Below the pieces are notes generated by a model, which did no database searches, was not told the DNA's origin, and saw nothing but the letters and a program-made list of their open reading frames with translations. This document shows, in pieces, positions 57,372-60,146 of a stretch of 60,146 nt of DNA (positions are counted from its first letter, which is position 1; every line of letters begins with the position of its first letter). Source of the stretch: Geobacteraceae bacterium (GTDB lineage: Bacteria; Desulfobacterota; Desulfuromonadia; Geobacterales; Pseudopelobacteraceae); contig JADKKR010000012.1 of NCBI GenBank assembly GCA_016720395.1, positions 1 to 60,146 on the forward strand. The letters are read 5' to 3'. The translations under genes were made by a program, and so were the position numbers.

Positions 57372-60146
57372 TTACTTTTGTCTTCTGTTGGCCCAGATGT
57401 TGTTGCGGGTGCCGTCCGACTGCAGCCAGACGGCCGTCGCGATCCCCTGGGCGATCATCGCCACCTGCGGATAACGTGAATCACCGGCATTGTCCGTCTC
57501 CAGCAGCACCGCGATTCCCCAGCCTGCCCCCGGAGTATACCAGTTGCCGTAGATGTTGTTTCGGGTGCCATCGCTCTGGCCCCAGACCGCAAGCGCATTT
57601 CCCTGCGGGTCAATGGCTACCTGTGCATCTCCCGCACTGCCCGCATTGTTCGTTTCGAGCAGGGCCGCCGTGCCCCAGCCTATGCCTGTGCTGTAGCGGT
57701 TGGACCAGATGTTTTCGCGTGTACCGTCGGACTGTGACCAGATGGCTATAGCATTACCTTGCGCATCGACTGCTATCTGGGGTAACAATGCATCACCGCT
57801 TTTGTCGGTCTCTAGAATCACTGCCGCCCCCCAGCCCACTCCTACGACATACCGATTAGCCCAGATGTTGTTGAGTGTACCGTCGGACTGCTGCCACACC
57901 GCCACTGCGCTGCCTTTTGCATCGATCTTCACCTGGGGATAGCGGGCTGTCCCCGCATCGTTCGTCTCAATGAGGACCGCCGTGCCCCAACCGACCCCGG
58001 CGATGTAGCGGCTTGACCAGATATTGTTACGCTTACCGTCATCCTGATCCCACACCGCCATGGCGTTCCCGATTGCGTCCATGGCCACCTGGGGGGCAGA
58101 TGCCGCACCGTCATTGTTGTTCTCTATCAGTGTCGGCGTACCCCAGCCGAGGTCGACGGTGTAGCGGTTAGCCCAGATGTTGTTTCGCGCGCCATCATTC
58201 TGGAACCAGACGACCACCGCATTCCCGGCAGCATCCATGGCTATCCTGGGGACCCTGGCGTCTCCGTCATCTGTTTCCAGCAAAACAGGCTCTCCCCAGC
58301 CACCACCGGCCGTATAGCGGTTGGCCCAAATGTTGTACCGTATGCCATCAAAGTGGGGCCACACGGCAATGGCATTCCCCTGTGCATCCATCGCCACCCG
58401 GGGGGCTCTGGCGTTCTGTGTAGGGTCCGGCTCGATTACTTCCGGAGTGCCCCAACCTGTTGCCGGGCTGTAACGTGCGGCCCAAATGCTGTAGCGCTCG
58501 CCGTCAGATTGTTCCCACACGGCAGTGGCGTTCCCCTGGGTGTCCATAGCCACTTGTGGGGCCCCGGCATCACCGTGGTTGTCGTTCTCGATCAATGCCG
58601 CAGCTTGCCAGCTTGTTGCCGGTAGATAGGTAGCCTGGACAACCCCCGCTACGCTTGCAGTGTATACGGCAACTGCATTGCCCTGGACATTCATCGCCAA
58701 TTGATAGTCGCCTAACCCGTAGACCGAAGTATCAGCCTGGAATGCCGTGCCCCAGCCGCTCGCCGCATTGTAGCGTTTGCCCCAGAGATGAGCTAGAGAA
58801 CCGTCAGAAGACCCCCACGTGACAAGGGCATTGCCCTGTGCATCCATGGCAACTTGATGATTGCGATTATTTTCATTACTAAAGAGTTCGACCAATGCCG
58901 CCGGGCCCCAGCCGGCACCTGCCGTGTAGCGCTTCGACCATAACTTTCCGAGGACACCCTCGACATCCCACCATATGATCAGTCCGTTTCCACGCACATC
59001 CATGGCAACCTGCGGGTCATGATCACCCGTTGAGGCCGTCGGTATCTCCGTTGCACTTCCCCATCCGCCTACGACGCTGAAACGGCTCATAAAGACCTTA
59101 TAGACCGGTTCACCTGGGAACGTGTACATTTGCCAAACGACGGTAGCGTTGCCCGAGGAATCCATTGCCACTCTGGGCTTGTCTGCGTTCCTTACAGAAT
59201 CGGTCTCAAGCAGTTCGGATCCCCTCCAACCTTCCCCGACTCGGTAGCTGTTGGAAAAGATACTGATACGTGTCCCGTCATGCTGGGACCAGACAGCAAT
59301 GGCGGTGTCCCCGCTCATCGCGACTTGAGCGTCTGATGCCGCACCGGATCCCGTCTCTATCATAGCGGCGGAGCCCCAGCCGATACCTGCCGTATAGCGG
59401 TTAGCCCAGATATTGTCCCGCGTGCCGTCGGATTGCTGCCACACGGCCATGGCATCGCCTGCCGCATTCATCGCCACCTGGGGATATTTTGCGAGGCCGG
59501 AGTCATCACTATCGATCACGATAGCCGTGCCCCAACCGACACCAACCGTATAGCGGCTGGCCTTGATGTTGATGTCCTCTCGCCATACGGCCATCGCGTT
59601 GCCTTGCGCATCCATGGCTATTCTGGGGAAATGGTAATAAGTAGATGTAACATCCAGAATAGCTCCTGTTCCCCATCCGCTGTCGATGCTGTAACGGTTC
59701 GCCCCGACCATATATTCATTTGCAGGGGTACGGTGGTCCCATACCGCCATGGCATTGCCCTGAGGGTCCATTGCCACCTGAACGTACAATATGCTGCTGC
59801 CACCCGTAGCCATGGTCAATGCCGTGGCAACGTCATAGGCCTGTTCGATCGGTGGTGATGTCGTGGACGACATTTTGTTCATGGCATTGATCTGCGCCTG
59901 CAGCGATGCAACCAGTGCCAGCAGGTTGGCCTGACTGGTATCAGTGGTTCCTATCCTGCTGAAGTCAGCGGCGTGCAGACCATCGACCGTGTCGGCGTTG
60001 AGTCCCGCTGAACCAATTTTGGTGCCGCTTATGGGGCCGCTGACCTTGGCATCGGTCACGGCACCATTGGCAAGTTTGTTGGTGGTGATGCTGTTGTCTG
60101 TTACCGAATCCGCCACCTTAGCGCGCTGCGCATACGGCACGCTGGA
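57372..60146 (-). CDS. Secreted repeat protein with 16 'VAMDAQGNA.AVW' repeats, 5' end beyond window
   Basis: The frame is open at the right edge; the visible part is about 925 residues and begins inside the shared head module (SSVPYAQRA), followed by short DAKV-type patterns and a helical SQANLLALVASLQAQINAM segment. The rest is 16 tandem units of about 50-55 residues with the core P-Q-V-A-M-D-A-Q-G-N-A-x-A-V-W, then S-D-G-T-x-x-N-I-W-A-N-R-Y-T-x-G-x-G-W-G-x-A-x-x-I-E-T. The alternating strand pattern suggests beta-propeller blades. The DNA is repetitive at about 150-160 bp. Cell-surface location is inferred from the neighbours; the role is unknown. Confidence 0.7.
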   Translation of the reverse strand, partial: SSVPYAQRAKVADSVTDNSITTNKLANGAVTDAKVSGPISGTKIGSAGLNADTVDGLHAADFSRIGTTDTSQANLLALVASLQAQINAMNKMSSTTSPPIEQAYDVATALTMATGGSSILYVQVAMDPQGNAMAVWDHRTPANEYMVGANRYSIDSGWGTGAILDVTSTYYHFPRIAMDAQGNAMAVWREDINIKASRYTVGVGWGTAIVIDSDDSGLAKYPQVAMNAAGDAMAVWQQSDGTRDNIWANRYTAGIGWGSAAMIETGSGAASDAQVAMSGDTAIAVWSQHDGTRISIFSNSYRVGEGWRGSELLETDSVRNADKPRVAMDSSGNATVVWQMYTFPGEPVYKVFMSRFSVVGGWGSATEIPTASTGDHDPQVAMDVRGNGLIIWWDVEGVLGKLWSKRYTAGAGWGPAALVELFSNENNRNHQVAMDAQGNALVTWGSSDGSLAHLWGKRYNAASGWGTAFQADTSVYGLGDYQLAMNVQGNAVAVYTASVAGVVQATYLPATSWQAAALIENDNHGDAGAPQVAMDTQGNATAVWEQSDGERYSIWAARYSPATGWGTPEVIEPDPTQNARAPRVAMDAQGNAIAVWPHFDGIRYNIWANRYTAGGGWGEPVLLETDDGDARVPRIAMDAAGNAVVVWFQNDGARNNIWANRYTVDLGWGTPTLIENNNDGAASAPQVAMDAIGNAMAVWDQDDGKRNNIWSSRYIAGVGWGTAVLIETNDAGTARYPQVKIDAKGSAVAVWQQSDGTLNNIWANRYVVGVGWGAAVILETDKSGDALLPQIAVDAQGNAIAIWSQSDGTRENIWSNRYSTGIGWGTAALLETNNAGSAGDAQVAIDPQGNALAVWGQSDGTRNNIYGNWYTPGAGWGIAVLLETDNAGDSRYPQVAMIAQGIATAVWLQSDGTRNNIWANRRQK

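Overview
The window reads as a chromosomal segment of a GC-rich deltaproteobacterium of the Geobacter / Trichlorobacter / Pelobacter propionicus type (order Geobacterales). The basis is the complete mraZ-to-ftsZ division and cell-wall cluster with a meso-diaminopimelate type MurE, a system II cytochrome c maturation pair (ResB/CcsA), a DHH-CBS-nucleotidyltransferase fusion of the kind known from Geobacter, and large secreted proteins with short-repeat architectures. The species assignment is an inference.

Layout. 1-1317: the end of a VWA-like protein gene and a small conserved gene. 1494-4448: four AT-richer gene cassettes, all read on the + strand and separated by hairpin sites with the architecture of integron attC sites. 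They encode an alpha/beta hydrolase, a small membrane protein with a HigBA toxin-antitoxin pair, a lipoprotein and an unknown protein. 4443-6284 (minus): a CDF-type cation transporter and a Tim44-like protein behind a promoter, a yybP-ykoY (Mn2+) riboswitch and its terminator. 6306-12348 (minus): ccsB, resB, a Cys-rich exported protein, lspA and ileS. 12572-17296 (minus): a 1574-residue secreted multidomain protein. 17485-23829: mnmH and a DUF502 gene (+), then gluQRS, ppnP, a glycine-zipper protein and an 886-residue tRNA nucleotidyltransferase-like protein (minus). 24372-27194: a second set of four small + strand genes separated by attC-like sites. 27207-29019 (minus): an aminotransferase and a MaoC-like hydratase. 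29110-34802 (+): queF, an EfpL/YeiP-type EF-P paralogue, a PilZ protein, tRNA-Ile2(CAU), a Nif3-like protein, a zinc-ribbon coiled-coil protein, rnpB and two small conserved genes. 34894-53154 (+): mraZ, rsmH, ftsL, ftsI, murE, murF, mraY, murD, ftsW, murG, murC, murB, ddl, ftsQ, ftsA, ftsZ, with a consensus promoter and three MraZ-type boxes in front and two terminators behind. 53385-60146 (minus): four secreted proteins, three of which share an N-terminal head module; the last has 16 tandem 'VAMDAQGNA.AVW' repeats and runs off the right edge.

The most interesting content is the pair of integrase-less cassette arrays (CALIN-like). They lie 20 kb apart, carry related attC sites, and both end within a few bases of the 3' end of a minus-strand chromosomal gene. 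Second is the manganese riboswitch controlling a Tim44-like/CDF operon. Others worth checking are a C-terminal module shared by two otherwise different secreted proteins, a dispersed repeat found beside ppnP and immediately upstream of rnpB, and a doubled C-terminal peptide in FtsZ. All calls come from reading the sequence; no database or folding program was run.
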